In this document: piece by piece, positions 36,301 through 48,060 of the stretch
Numbering within the stretch: the stretch's first letter is position 1
Layout: each line of letters opens with the position of its first letter
DNA from: Isoetes taiwanensis
Lineage: Eukaryota > Streptophyta > Lycopodiopsida > Isoetales > Isoetaceae
NCBI GenBank assembly: GCA_021234155.1
Contig: JAJEKV010000058.1
Coordinates: 1,238,987-1,302,986, forward strand
Direction: 5' to 3'
Length of the DNA: 64,000 nucleotides
Program-made: the position numbers and the translations under genes
The notes under the pieces: model-generated
What the model saw: only the letters and a program-made list of their open reading frames with translations
Told to the model about the DNA's origin: nothing
Database searches by the model: none

Positions 36301-36499
36301 GAGGCCCATTGCGGCTGCCCGGGCTCCCAGCTACAGACCTTCGGACAAAGCAGGCTGCGTCTGCTGGCGCCCATATTCCCTTGACATTGCGGCGGTCCTG
36401 CCTTGGCTGCAAAGGGTGTCTAAATACCTTTTATGCATCCGAGCCTAATCCTTCCTTAGCCCTGGCAGGCGGCTAGTAGAAGCTTTGTGCTTGGACTTC

Positions 36500-39400
36500 C
36501 TCTTGTCTCTCACGGCTTCCTTTGCTTTCGATCTTTATATTCCCTAAGAATATGGGATAAGCCTACAAAAACATTGCCGCGCACCCATTGGAAGCATCCT
36601 CCAAAGGTTTGTGAGGCGAACTTAACAGTATTGTCTTGAACCACTAGTGGATTTATCATGAATTGTTCAGAGCTCTAGAACTTGAGATCATCAATCAGTC
36701 GGCTCGGTTAACCTCCCAAGTTGAGGTAACTCCTTACCATGATAAGCCTTTAGGAGGAATGAAACATTCACTACATCATGCATTTTCAACCTTGAGGCAA
36801 TCTTAATTGATATGCATTTTCATTGACCACTTTAATGGCGAAAATGTGGTCCATGGAGGCTTGAGAGTTGCCAACAAGATCCTTCTTCTTGGCGCATCTT
36901 TCTTAAAGTGGCCTTTATGGATCTCATCATACCCAATCCTCCTTCATAAAACCCGCATTAGTTTGCGCAACTTAGATGATTTATTTGCAAAAGATGCTTG
37001 AGCATCTGAAATCACGAGCTTGAAACAAGTCTGCAAGGATCGCGCCCATGCTCAATAACTAAATCATCGGCCGGTATTTGGAACATCCTCACACACTCCG
37101 AGAAAGGTGAGAAACCGCCTGGTGACCATAGACGCCCTAAAGGTCATCTTTATGGTAGGCCGATGGGTATTGTCTCTGTACTGTAATAGGCAAAATACTC
37201 TTCCAATGACCTTGATGTTCATTGACAAACCCCCTTAAGATGGAACAAAAATAACTTTATTTCCAGTTGTCCATGGTTTGCGGGTGAAGCGATTGGAGAA
37301 CCTTAACTACACGTCCCCAATTGCATAAGCAATGCAGGTCCATAATTTACTAGTAAACTTTGTATCGCGATCGGATATAATGAAATCTTTTGGCAACCCA
37401 TTGTAGCAGCCTAAATATCTCTTGATAAAAAGCGTAGCGCACCTATGGCCGAATCAGCTTATCCGAACAAGGAATAAAATGGCGTGCTTAGTTAAACAAT
37501 CAACAATTGTCACATGGCGGTGTTCTTTGCGAGGCGGGAGAAGACCAACAATACGTCCATATTGAAGTATATATTTCCCCACTTTGCCTCGAGACCAAAC
37601 GGGATAAAGGAATTTCGAGGGTTTCTTGTTAAACTTTTCATCGTTGACAAGTAACACAATGCGAATATGAACAAAACATCTCTCACAATCGGGCCAAATA
37701 AAATTTGTGGTTCAAGCTTTGCCAAAGTTGCCCCGCGCCCGCGATGACCGGTAGGTGCATCATGGACTATGCTTTAAGGAATAAGTATTGGCCAAAGTTC
37801 CGCTGGCCGCCTTTGGACTATGCAAGAACCATTGCGATCTTATATCCATATGCATTTGCCACTTTGACTAAGAACCAAATATCATAATGCGAGTGATTGG
37901 CATACAATGATTTCATTTCACGCAAATGGATTCGGATTGTGCTATAGAAGAACAAAGCGCATAACGTCTACTTAAAGCATCAGCTACAACATTCTCTTTA
38001 CGGAACCAATAATCCCGAAATCATATTGCTGCATAAAGCAATCCATTTCAACTGCCTTTAGATAATGTTTTTACGTGAAACAATGTGCCTAATGCTTTGG
38101 TGGGTCAGTCAAAATATGAAGCTGATGACCCTATAAGAGATAGTACTTCTGCATACACTTTCAAAGCATGAATAGCGACCAGAAATTCCTTATCATAAAC
38201 ACTATATCTACTTCAGGTAATGAGGAAAACTTCCGACTTTCATGAAACAGCCGGATGGCCATCTTTACGCGCATCAAACAGCGCCCAAAGCCACACCACT
38301 TGCATCAACGCTAACAAGAAGGTAGACCAAACTTTTGTAGCGGAAACGGGGAAGAGGATTAACATGGCATCCTTTAAAGAGCACGGAAAGCAAGCCCATT
38401 GATTATGGAGTTCCATTGGAAAGGAACATCCTTTACGTACCCAACAGTATAAATGCGAGCTAAGCGAGGCAAAGAGTGCGTACAAACTTCCTGCTTAATT
38501 GGCTGCATAAGCCCAAAGGGCGCTGATGCGGCGAAGCGAGAAAAAGCAGTCGCGGCCCGAATCCACAATTGCTTGTACCTTCTTTGCAGGATCAAACTTT
38601 AAGACCCACCGAGCCAATGATGACCCAAATATTCAGGTTTTCGATTGGAAAGATACTTTTCTTAGGTTAAGGTAATAGACTCCTCCCTTAACCCGTATTG
38701 AGGAAAACCTCCCATAAATGCAAATGTGTATTCCCTGGGGCGTACTAAAAACTAATATGTCATCAAAAGAACACGACAACATAAACACCATGCACATCTT
38801 CAAATGTGCGCCCCATTAGCCTCGCCAAAGAAGGCGCATTTGTAGTCAAATGGCATGACTAAAACTCATAATGTCAAAGGTTGTCTGCGAGTCTTGTGAA
38901 CATCGCCAGTACTTAACCTTAGGTTATCTACTGACTTTCCCGCGTCCCAGGGGCTTAAAAGCATTGGCACCTTGATCAGAAACAAATCATCCAGCCCTTG
39001 GTATAGGAAACCGATTCTTTATGGTTATCTTATTCATGGCGATAATCTATATACATCGCCCGGGGAATCTTTAGCGCCAATAAGGCAGGGAGCGCAAGGT
39101 GAGAACTATGGTAGGATCAATCGGCTTGAGAGCAACTCACATCAAGGCGCTAATCAACTTGTTGGCCATGGTTCCTAGATAGACTTGATTAGGAGGTTCT
39201 TTCGGGAAAGATCGAAATCTACGCGTCCTCCAAAGCATTAAAATTGGCAGAAGTTTGTAGATTTCATTTGAAAGAACATCATCAAAATAATGCAAAAAGA
39301 TTGTTTGGCCAGCTCATTTAATGAGATACATGTCTATCTTGAAGCGCCAAAACCACCAAATACACAAAATGAGTTTTCATTGCCAAGCGTTGTTTTAAAA

Positions 39401-40050
39401 GCTGTACATGAAGAATTTGGAATAGGGAAACAATATCATCCACAAACTTGAAGGTCTTTTTACCCCCCTTCAGAAAGATAACACTAACAATACACACGCT
39501 TTCCAATCTCTATACGCGAGAGGATTAATAACCTTGCTTAAAGCGTACCTAGAATAATATCCATACCTCAAAAGATTAGGAAACCATGAAAGAGCGTTGG
39601 CGGATATATCCACGCAATTGAAATTCAACGTAATCGCCGACCATAAATGAAGAAGTAGGAGGGCAACATTCAAAGAGAAGATAATTCTACATCACTTGAT
39701 AAAGGTAAGAGATTAATTTTAGTTCTTTTTACCAAAATAAAATCAAACTCAACTGCCGGTCCGAATAAGATATGTACTTTTGATCTTGAATGGTAGCCCA
39801 AAATGCGTGGGGAACTGCATTCTCAAGCAGGGGAATCTATATCGATTTTTTCGGACGTAGCCACCTTCTTCCCTTTTCCATCTCATGAGCAGGAAGCTGC
39901 GCCTTACTTTTATCCTCTTTCTTAGTCAGGACTTAAGAATAGGTGTAGCTTCCTTTCTTCTTTCCCCTTTTTCTTCTTTCCAAATAAGTAGGGTATTCAC
40001 CAAAACTTTTAGCAATTAGTTGAACCAACAGGCAGAAACACCCATTCTCT
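36500..40050 (-). mobile_element. Ty3/gypsy LTR-retrotransposon relic on the minus strand
   Basis: The pol domains run in standard gypsy order on the minus strand (protease, RT, RNase H, integrase) from about 39.6 kb down to 36.7 kb. I could not delimit LTRs. The gag side above 39.7 kb is unclear; the region to about 40.05 kb is included as probable, and 40.0-41.0 kb has GC-richer sequence without recognised motifs. Decayed by stops and small indels. Confidence 0.7.
36705..39600 (-). pseudogene. Gypsy pol: protease, reverse transcriptase, RNase H, integrase
   Basis: Minus-strand motifs in order: a protease-like end with LSKVINPLAYRDWKA near 39550-39500. RT start NRFPIPR near 39010 and catalytic FDDILVF at about 38745-38772. 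RNase H connection DVPFQWN at about 38411-38431, FRALKDAM, and YDKEFL...IHALK near 38180. The canonical domain end KRENVVADALSRR-like block is at about 37960-38005. Integrase zinc finger remnants lie near 37760-37630, core IVDCLTKHAI at about 37470-37510, then GLPKDFIISDRDTKFTSKLW at 37345-37405, and the terminal FH...AYHGKELPQLG block near 36715-36770. The reading frame shifts many times, so it is non-functional. Motif identity is established gypsy knowledge; boundaries are approximate. Confidence 0.75.
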
Positions 40051-41054
40051 CCTCTCAATCAACACTACGGCGCTTGATAAGATTCAGCACAGCTCTTTGG
40101 CCCAACAGAGTTCATTATACGCGTGCGGTAATGCGGCGTTTGAATGGCGGAACCACGGGCGGGATCCCATTGAGTTATCTACGAAACCACTACGCCTCTT
40201 TCGCGAAACTTTGAGAGGCCGGTGGAAGGCATTAATGGCTTCGCGTGAGGGGCAAACCTTCCTCCTCTACCACTTTCTCACGCCATATCTACGAGGAGCT
40301 CTCACGAAAGAAAGATTGGCAACTTACGGAGTCGAGCTTAGCCGGTACCAACGATGAACCCACCATGAGTTTTTTGAGACTTCTCGATTGTCATTTTTGA
40401 AGTAGCAAAAGGCGAGAGTCCTTTTGGCACAAACTTCGTCGCGGCAAGGAAACTCCTAACCGGAGTTTGGTGTTTGTTGGGTCAGCTTCTTCCCATTGGC
40501 TGATAGATCTACGGCTCCCCAATTGACCCAAAAAGCGATTTTTGATTTTACGCTTTCAAATTCTACTTAAGTAACAATAGGTTGTCGACTGGTGGTTTCT
40601 TGGATGTTATCCGGCCACGGTCCTTGCAACCTACATCCGGATGGCCTTCGGCAAAATATAGCGAGTGTCTTGCCGTCTCTAAATGTCTTTTGATCTTAGC
40701 AGCAAAATAGCGTTAGTCGAACCCGCGGCGAAAGTTCATCCGCATCACTGGTGGCAGCGAGGGAGGAGAGATACTTTTGAATTCAATTTTGACCTTTGAT
40801 GGCTACCCGTTTGATACCCACTACGTGCGGGCGCCACAACGACACTGGCGCAGCTGCGCATGGCGGCTGCATGGAGATCAGTTCTTTGCGGCTCCATGAG
40901 AAATTCAGGAGCCTCGGCGGTACCCGTTTCTCTGCCTCGCGGCGAATTATGCATGCTCTCTCTAACTCAAAAGTTTCCTTGAGCTCTTCATCCTCAACAT
41001 TAGCATTGGCGAGGGAGGCGGCGCTGAAACTGTTGCTTTCGATACCACACTAAA
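40051..41054. other. GC-richer stretch beside the gypsy relic, no recognised gene
   Basis: Higher C/G content than its surroundings and several short open frames on both strands. By position it could contain gypsy gag or leader sequence on the minus strand, but I see no zinc knuckle or primer-binding site. Confidence 0.35.
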
Positions 41055-41265
41055 ATATAGACTCTTGGCGTGGCGCGCTATCTCACAACAACCCCAGGCC
41101 CTCGGCAAACCTGCGGCTGCACCCGGAAGCTCTCCCGAGCTGCTACCAGCATGCCGCCCCCTTTGGTCCTTCACTTTGGACCAAGGCCCTCTGGGGCCAA
41201 AGCCCTCTTTGGGACCAAAGGAGGCCCAAGACACGTCAACTTGGCATATAGCAGAACCTGCTTTT
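41055..41265 (-). repeat. GC-rich inverted repeat flanking the gypsy relic, right arm
   Basis: Reverse complement of 36085-36300 with scattered differences (GCGCTATCTCAC, GAAGCTCTCCCGAGC, CCCCCTTTGGTCC, CCCTCTTTGGGACCAAAGGA). Together the arms lie about 5 kb apart around the gypsy pol. Confidence 0.7.
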
Positions 41266-42087
41266 ATCTTATATCCACCATCATTAAAATCTTCCAGGAA
41301 GCATTTGTATCAAACAAGTGATACTTAGTGAGTTTGCAGCCCAAGTTGGTTAGTTGGCATCCATTCTTCTTGCTGTGGTGTGTGGCCGAAGAGCTGACTA
41401 TTTAGCAGAAGCATTTGCACCCCTATTGTTTTTCACCATTTGCATTTCTCCTACCAAGCAAGAACCTATATTCTACTTTATATACATCATAGCAAAGCTG
41501 AAATCATCGCAATGTTTGACATTGCCTCCAGTTTGAATATCCAATGAATATCTAGCATAGTGGAGCGAAACTAGATGTGAAGCATAGGGCGAAATGATAG
41601 GTATTGTGGATGATTAGCCCTGATTGCTGCCTTTACTTGCGACTACAGATAGCCAGCGATACAAAACTAGAGCTCATAAAGATTATTAAAATCGCTTTTC
41701 ACTCTTGAGAAATGTTCTGTCACGGGTTTGCCAGCGTAGCTGGAGGATCTCTGAAAGGAAGATTTCACCTAAATCAATAATGTTTGCAGCTATCTGTCGA
41801 GGCTTCGGCTACCGCGACATGACCCTCAGTTCGGCCGATTGCTTTGTTTTCTTTGTCTTTTTTGGAATAATAATAGAGTCATGGAAAGAGGTACGAAAAC
41901 CTAAAATAAATTTGTTGGAAACCTAAAATAGATTGTTCAAAACCCTAAAATAATTGCATGCACATGCATGGATTCAAAATCTTTTGAGAGACCACAACCT
42001 AAAGGTGTATTCCTTATTCAAAATCATACGGCTTAGAAATTCCTCCTGAAATCTTGTTTAGTACACTTTGCACAAATACAATGAGAA
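41266..42087. other. Intergenic, nothing recognised
   Basis: No supported gene or repeat copy. A direct cluster of AACCTAAAAT(A) words near 41898-41952 is low complexity. Confidence 0.35.
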
Positions 42088-42167
42088 TCATGAAACCATG
42101 TGAAAAGGCGTGTAAAAATATAAAAGAAAGAAGTAACCCACATTATTTTTGGACAACACACAAACTA
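42088..42167. repeat. Short dispersed block D, copy 2
   Basis: Resembles 34310-34387 and 45305-45365 (CATGTGAAAAGGC...AAAA) and again precedes a T element. Confidence 0.4.
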
Positions 42168-42530
42168 TACATCAAGCCTCTAAAATTAAATCCCCCTTGA
42201 AACCCCTTTGCGGTTTGGATGCATATTCTGCGAGGGGGTGACTAGAGTTTCTTGAGGTACATTGGATAGGCATATTCACCCCATATTCCTTAATAATCTA
42301 CACTGCATTACACACAAAGTTCCTCATTTGTGGGGGTATGCATGTACAAAATTTACTATCGCGTATAAAGTTGTAAAATACTATAAGATTGAAAGTATGC
42401 CTATATGGTGTTGATTTTATACATGTGAAACGCAATTTAAAGGGCTCATTTTGCCCTACGTCACCTAAGTGTGTGAATATGCACTAAACCAAAGGTGGTT
42501 TCAAGGGGAGTTTAATTTTCAAGTCATGTA
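42168..42530. mobile_element. Terminal-inverted-repeat element T, copy 3 (363 bp)
   Basis: Left end TACAT then AAATTAAATCCCCCTTGAAA, CCCCTTTG, GCATATTC, GGGGGTGAC. The right end is the reverse complement (GTCACC, GAATATGCACTAAACC, AAAGG, TTTCAAGGGGAGTTTAATTTT, ATGTA) with mismatches. The interior shares GGATAGGCATATTCACC, AAAGTTCCTC.TTTGTGGGG, TATGGTGTTGATTTTA and GCCCTACGTCACC with copy 2. Non-coding. Confidence 0.7.
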
Positions 42531-43569
42531 GATTAATAATGTAGTTTGTGGTAACCCAAAAAAATTTTTGGCAGCCGGGGCCTTAAATTATTGAGCGAGA
42601 AGTAGAAATATTTAGCAATGATATTATAGACACTAAGCAAAATATTTTGACCAGTATCACAGTAATTTAGAAATTAAAATAAGAAAAAAAAAATAGGAAA
42701 TTGGCAGCCTGATGCCTCCTAAGTTTTAAAAGAGCTTCAACATTGTGAAAAGGGATGTAGATGTGACCATGTTCATTGATGCAATACGGCAGGGATTTGC
42801 TAATAAGCATGTTGCTCATAATAATAGAATAGAATAGAATAGAATCCAAGCATGGATCCAATAGTGAGAAGGTAGAGCTAGAGCAAGGCAGGAGCATCAT
42901 CCTTTGTCATTGGGTTGTGAGAATATTTAAAATCTCTTGCAAGGCGCATTTGAAAATCCATCGGCAAAAGCAATAATAGTAATAATCACACTTCATAACT
43001 TCAAAATATAAATCAAATTGTAAAATACCCCATTCATATAGTTTCTTTGCAACCTATTCTATTCCAAGTACACCATACCATTCAAATACAACATGTAGTT
43101 TCTTATATTCATGGATGCACCAATTTCCGTCATCAAGCAGCAAGATATAGGAATTTATCTTTGATTATTTCCATTCTCTCACTTGATGATAGGTCCTAAG
43201 CAAATTCCGTATGCGTAAGGCAATATAGGAGCCAATATGTTGTATGCTAGATATTAATGTTAGGTAGGCCAATGTAAAAAGAGGCACGCATACAAAAATG
43301 CCAAAAGATACACACACACAATTAGAGGCAGAAAATACTTCCGGCATGCAAACAAACAAACTAGCATCTCGAGAGCTTCATGCTCATCGCGGGATAAGGA
43401 TGCGAATAATAACACACAATACAAATGGAAAATAGAAGGTTGAATATAAGCTAAAAATGGTGGTTGAAGCATGCCTTGTGTTCTTTGCATTGAGACAAGC
43501 TGTATTTGGCATGTGGGAAAATACCACAGCAATGCTTTTTCGACAGCCAAGCTTTTCATCTTTGGAAAT
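42531..43569. other. Intergenic with a TAGAA microsatellite
   Basis: A short flank shares AATTTTTGG.....GGGCC with the other T flanks. Five TAGAA repeats lie at about 42824-42846. No gene supported. Confidence 0.4.
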
Positions 43570-43797
43570 CTTGCTGTAGCGAAGATCCACCATGCAAGTG
43601 ATAAAACCCAAAAGAGTGGTTTATGCCATGGAATGCGTTCGTATACTTAGATAGGGCAGCTCAATCATTTGAATAGGCTGTTGCCATCCATCGGTAGAAT
43701 AATATATATAACAATTTGCAAAATAAAGGCTGATTACGTGAAAGCTTATACCATCTACATTTTTTAAGCTGATAAAGGAACCATTGAAACCGGTCCG

Positions 43798-43842
43798 AGG
43801 AAGAAGAAGAAGAAGAAAAGAGAAGAAAGAGAAGAGATTTTA
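43798..43842. repeat. GAA/GAGAA microsatellite
   Basis: GAAGAAGAAGAAGAAGAAAA followed by GAGAAGAAAGAGAAGAG. On the minus strand it forms a TTC-rich tract at the 3' end of the SINE. Confidence 0.85.
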
Positions 43843-43844
43843 GC

Positions 43845-44035
43845 ACGTCACACCACAGACATGCTTGTTACTTTACGGCACCACCAGGATGGGTCCTGCC
43901 CCCCACCACTTTACATTCGGAAGTGATGGTCCTTCCCCACCAACTTTACATTGCGCCCACTTTCTGAGAGTACGTTTGAACACGTGACCTTAGGTATGGC
44001 GGTTTAGCGTCTTACCACGCGAGATCGAGCATATC
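43845..44035 (-). mobile_element. tRNA-derived SINE, minus strand
   Basis: On the minus strand, CGCGTGGTAAGACGC (about 44023-44009) resembles an RNA polymerase III A box region and GGTCACGTGTTCAAACG (about 43989-43973) a B box, spaced about 35 bases apart as in tRNA-derived heads. The body then reads ATGTAAAGT.GGTGGGG..GGACC twice and ends in a TTC-rich tract. This layout matches plant tRNA-related SINEs. The head is too diverged to fold as a tRNA. Confidence 0.55.
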
Positions 44036-44430
44036 TTACTTATATACAAAATGGCCGCGAGGCTGGCCAGTGCAGCACAGCATACGATGTGGATAACTAG
44101 CGTCCTTGCTTCTTTGAGGCGTCTTTGCACACCGCGCCCTAAAAGATCCACCATGAAGTAATAAGGCAAAAGTGGTTTTATGCTATGGATTTCTCTTATT
44201 ATGTATATATGGGAGGGCAGTTCAGGCATTTTCAATGGGCTGTTTGCCATATCCTTCGACTACGTAGCTTATGCCATCTTCATTTCTTTTAAGCGATGAA
44301 GGGAACCATTGCAGAGCAAGATCCAAAAACATGTCGTACTTATACAAAAGATGGCATAGATTTGGGCTTTTAACTGGTCAGAGGCATGCCTGATAGATAA
44401 CTAGCCTTACTTGCTTTGGATCTGCGCCAT

Positions 44431-45369
44431 GCCATACCACACTCACTCGATGTATGAAGCCCATTGCATCCCAACACCCCAAATCAAACTATATCACGAT
44501 GAAAGCTCATTTCCTCATTAGTTGAACTAAGAAATTTTCCGAATAAAAAATGTATATCGAACTTTCAACTGTAATTGTGTAGAATAACACGAAAAGAAAG
44601 TTAGCGGCGTTGAAGTTTATATTATTGATATAGTGTAGGATATTTAGGAAACTAAAATAATGTTTTCCGTTAGCAAATGTAGTTTGTTACTTCGGCTCAA
44701 GAAGTTAAAACTTGCTCTTGTTCAAATATGGCGGAAAACCGGTGAACTTCGCTAGAAAATCACAAGTTTCTTCCCCAAGGATGTCCGGATTTAAATGTTC
44801 TATCTTTACGCAAGCGAGGATAGCCTGCTAGATTTCCATCTAAACTCCATTATATTGTTGTTAACAGATGCAGGATTTGAATGAAGATTATAAATAGCCG
44901 ATCTGTATCTCTACTCTTGAGGAATTCGCGGCCCGATGCAAGCAAGGAACTAAGGCTGGTCTTTGACCGACCAATTCCGCGAAAATTCTAAGGATCCAAT
45001 TGGGATAGAAATGTCCGGGGCCACTGGTAGGCTTTACCAAATCGACTCACGACAAGGTACGCTATCTACGTACTCCGCGAAGACGAGAAAGCCAAAGCGT
45101 GGGCCTCGGGAAACCACGAATATCTAGCATAATGGGGGTGCCTTGCATGCTCTCATACAAATGTAAAGAAATTGAAAAAGCCTTTATCTAAAACAAAAAG
45201 GGGATCCTGCGATCTCTTTTTCTTTTTAGAATCAGCGACCAAAAGGATGCACTCTATTAAATACTATTTGAAGTCTGGTCTGCAGCGAAGATAAATTAAC
45301 CAAATCCATGGTAGAAACCATGTGTGAAAAGCATTACAAAAACACAAAAAAGAAACCCTCTACATTGTA
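44431..45369. other. Intergenic; one short coding-like stretch
   Basis: Around 44930-45125 two overlapping frames look protein-like: SRPDASKELRLVFDRPIPR, then TGRLYQIDSRQGTLS with a basic end before a stop near 45127. No family recognised. Block D copy 3 lies at about 45305-45365. Nothing else found. Confidence 0.25.
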
Positions 45370-46205
45370 TGCTGGGTATTAAGAATAGCATAGTGACTAC
45401 ATCTTTAGATTCATCAAAATGATATTGGAATTTTCTAATAAAGTTTAGGTTGAGAAGAGAGAATTCAATAAAATATACCAATTATCAAAGTTGAAGAATT
45501 GCTTCTAGAAAATGGAAATCTATAGAAATTTATCAAAGGCGTGGACATGGTCTAGCTAGAGAGGGGCACGAGGAATCCCTTAAGAATTTGCTTGGATATA
45601 TCAATATGTACGCTTTTGATAGATGAATAAATTAAAAGAAAAGATCCCAAATATTATCATCAGTTTAAGATCGAATTTGCCATATAAAAATGACATTAGT
45701 TACTATTTATTGCGAAGAGAGAAGGCCAAGGTATATATAGTGAACTCTAAATTCTAAGACATGCTCCACAGGATAAAATGAAAATGGTGCTTTATAGATG
45801 TTAGTGAACTCTAAATTCTAAGACATGCTCCACAGGATAAAATGGTGCCTTATAGATGTTTGTGGATGCAGTTGAATGTTTGGATTGTAGTTCAGTAAGA
45901 TTCACCTAGATGAGAGAGGGACTGTAATTTTAATGTTGACATATTGAGTGCAATCAGATATGTGATAATTTCATAAAATGTTGAAAGAAAGAGGTGCCCG
46001 GTGTGTGTAAACCGCTGGAGGGTAGCCTGTATTGTAGCCGAGGAGTGAAGGAGTCACGGAAATTCTCAGCACTGATATGTACATCTACTACATGTAATGG
46101 GAGAATTTAGGTGTTAGTTAATATCATTCTCAAATATTGACACCTTATACATTGTGATGGATTTCAGGGTCGCAATGCATCCAATCATTGCATTGTTCAC
46201 AATGG
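45370..46205. repeat. Direct repeat R, copy 1
   Basis: About 830 bases align with 47283-48060: AATAGCATAGTGACTACATC, TTGGAATTTTCTAATAAAGT, GGCCAAGGTATATATAG, TAGTGAACTCTAAATTCTAA (twice in each copy), GTTTGGATTGTAGTT, GTGATAATTTC.TAAAATGTTG, CCAATCATTGCATT. Differences are mostly short indels. An LTR pair or a tandem duplication both fit. Confidence 0.75.
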
Positions 46206-46449
46206 TTCTAAGAAAAGCCCAAAGCCATGTTGAGGTGCTGGGGCTTGGGTGTAGGCTCCAGAGCTCACAGAGCTCCCTAAATCACAAGCTCTGATAGCCA
46301 TATATGGGGTGCTTGCTAGAGAACACAGATTCGCGGAAGCCATTTGCTAGTCAGAAGGTGAAAACCACGTGAGCATCTATACCATTAAACTATTAACTCA
46401 AAATCTGGGCCGTCTATTTTAGGGTGTGGTTCATTACTTGCACTAAAAA
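46206..46449 (-). mobile_element. LTR-element leader with primer-binding-site-like motif, minus strand
   Basis: Matches 10775-11060. On the minus strand TGGCTATCAGAGC (46300-46288) resembles the plant initiator-Met tRNA primer-binding site TGGTATCAGAGC with one inserted base, followed by GATTTAGGGAGCTC and a gag-like ATGGCTTTGGGC near 46235. It is cut off by repeat R1. The sequence upstream on the minus strand (block B) would then be the LTR. Confidence 0.5.
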
Positions 46450-47282
46450 ATTATAATATAGGATATGTTATAGTGCCCAGCTAATGTTGGATACTTGTTA
46501 ATGAACTTTCCTCTGTTCAATCCATCAATTTTAAATTATAGGAACTATCTCATGTCTTTGTATTTAAATAGGTTCAGGTTTGCCTTTTTGTTTCCCAAAA
46601 ATTAGCTCGCATTCATTTCCCAAAAATTAACAAAAAAAAAATAATTATAACGACAATCGGTATAAGAGTGGTTTCTACTACATTTAATTCAAAATGTCAG
46701 GAAAAACTATATCACCTTAATAATCACTATTACTACGATCATAGTTCTTATATTAACTGAAGTAGGGTGCGGTGTGTTGCGGCGTGGAATTAGATATAAG
46801 TCAATGTCACGAAACATTTTGGTACGGATGGACTGGTGATTTTGAAGCGGCTTCAATTACATATGAGAGGGATATATGAGGGTGTGATTTGAGTAGGGAT
46901 TTGCGGGGGCGATACCTACGTAATACCTGTGGAAGAAGGTTTGGCTTTTGTATAGCGAACTTTAAATTTATGGTGACATTCATTTTGGCGACCTCTAACA
47001 AACTAGTCCTATACATACTTGTATGACCAAATGATTTGCCGGATATAGATTGTATAAAGCGAGAATACCATTCATGCCTTATGAATTTGGCGTATTTGTG
47101 ATTTTGCAATAATGTTCTATGAAGGGCTTTGGCTACATGTTAGTAGTAAGGCACGGCTAAAAAAGGGAAACCAAAGAAATGTTTGTTTGATGATTTGTTT
47201 TTTTTTTGTTGGTGGAAACATAAAATGGCTAAGATTTCACACCTCTCCAAATTGTTATGGGTGGGTTACTTGATTGTAGTGG
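46450..47282. repeat. Dispersed repeat block B, copy 2
   Basis: Collinear with 15195-16030. Adjacent to the leader block with the PBS-like motif, which makes it a candidate LTR in minus orientation. It is followed directly by R2 rather than by a T element. Confidence 0.7.
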
Positions 47283-48060
47283 TGTGGCGACTTTAAGGAA
47301 TAGCATAGTGACTACATCTTTAGATTTCATCAAATATTGGAATTTTCTAATAAAGTTTTGGATTTGTAGAAAGAGGAATTCAATAAAATATACCAATTAT
47401 CAAGTTGAGGCCTTCTAGAAGGTAGATCTATAAAGAGGCTATCAAGAAAGGTGAACGCATGGTCACAGAAACTGCGGAGAGGAAGATTTTTGAGGAATCC
47501 TTAGGAGAATTTTATGTAATGTGCTTTTGATAGATGATATTAAATTAAAGATATAAATGTCTATCATCGTTTAAGATTCGAAGATTTACCATATAAACCA
47601 CGACATTGGATTCTACCTGTGAGAGAAGCCAAGGTATATATATAGTGAACTCTAATTCTAAGACATGCTCCACCGGGATAAAATAGTTGCCTTAGATGTT
47701 AGTGAACTCTAGAATTCTAAGACATGCTCCCACGAGGATAAAATGGTGCTTTTATAGATGCTGTGGATCACGAAATGTTTGGATTGTAGTTGATGGAATT
47801 CACCTAGATGTTAAAGAGAGGGAGGGTAATTTTAATGTTGGAGTGCAATCACATATATGTGATAATTTCGTAAAATGTTGAAGAAGAAGAGAGGTGCGGT
47901 ACGTGTAATAAACCATGGGTGAGTGAAGGTCAAAATTCTCTCCCACGGCATGATATGTATATGCACGTAACCAAATTTAAGAACTGGATTAATATCATAA
48001 GATTTCAGGATACTTAATGTGTCCAATCATTGCATTACCATCCCCGCATAATGGTTCCAT
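47283..48060. repeat. Direct repeat R, copy 2
   Basis: Second copy of 45370-46205, about 1.1 kb after it. The internal duplication of the GAACTCTA(A/G)AATTCTAAGACATG word at about 47648 and 47704 is kept, showing that the internal duplication predates the R duplication. Confidence 0.75.

Larger units (their letters stand above)
43570..44430. repeat. Diverged segmental duplication flanking a SINE
   Basis: 43580-43805 and 44130-44315 share the ordered words GATCCACCATG, AAAAG.GTGGTTTATGC, GGGCAG, TCA..CATTT, GGCTGTT.GCCAT, CTTAT.CCATCT and GGAACCATTG. A second pair, CTTATA.ACAAA.ATGGC and GATAACTAGC...CTTGCT, links 44035-44110 to 44338-44415. The two units together form an old tandem duplication of roughly 300-550 bp, with the SINE inserted between or within them. 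Confidence 0.6.

Noticed and set aside
43973-44023. Functional tRNA gene
   Set aside because: A- and B-box-like words are present, but the arms do not pair into a cloverleaf and the downstream body is SINE-like.
45370-48060. Straightforward complete LTR retrotransposon with R1 and R2 as LTRs
   Set aside because: The only primer-binding-site-like motif is on the minus strand next to R1 rather than R2, and no TG...CA ends or target duplication were clear.
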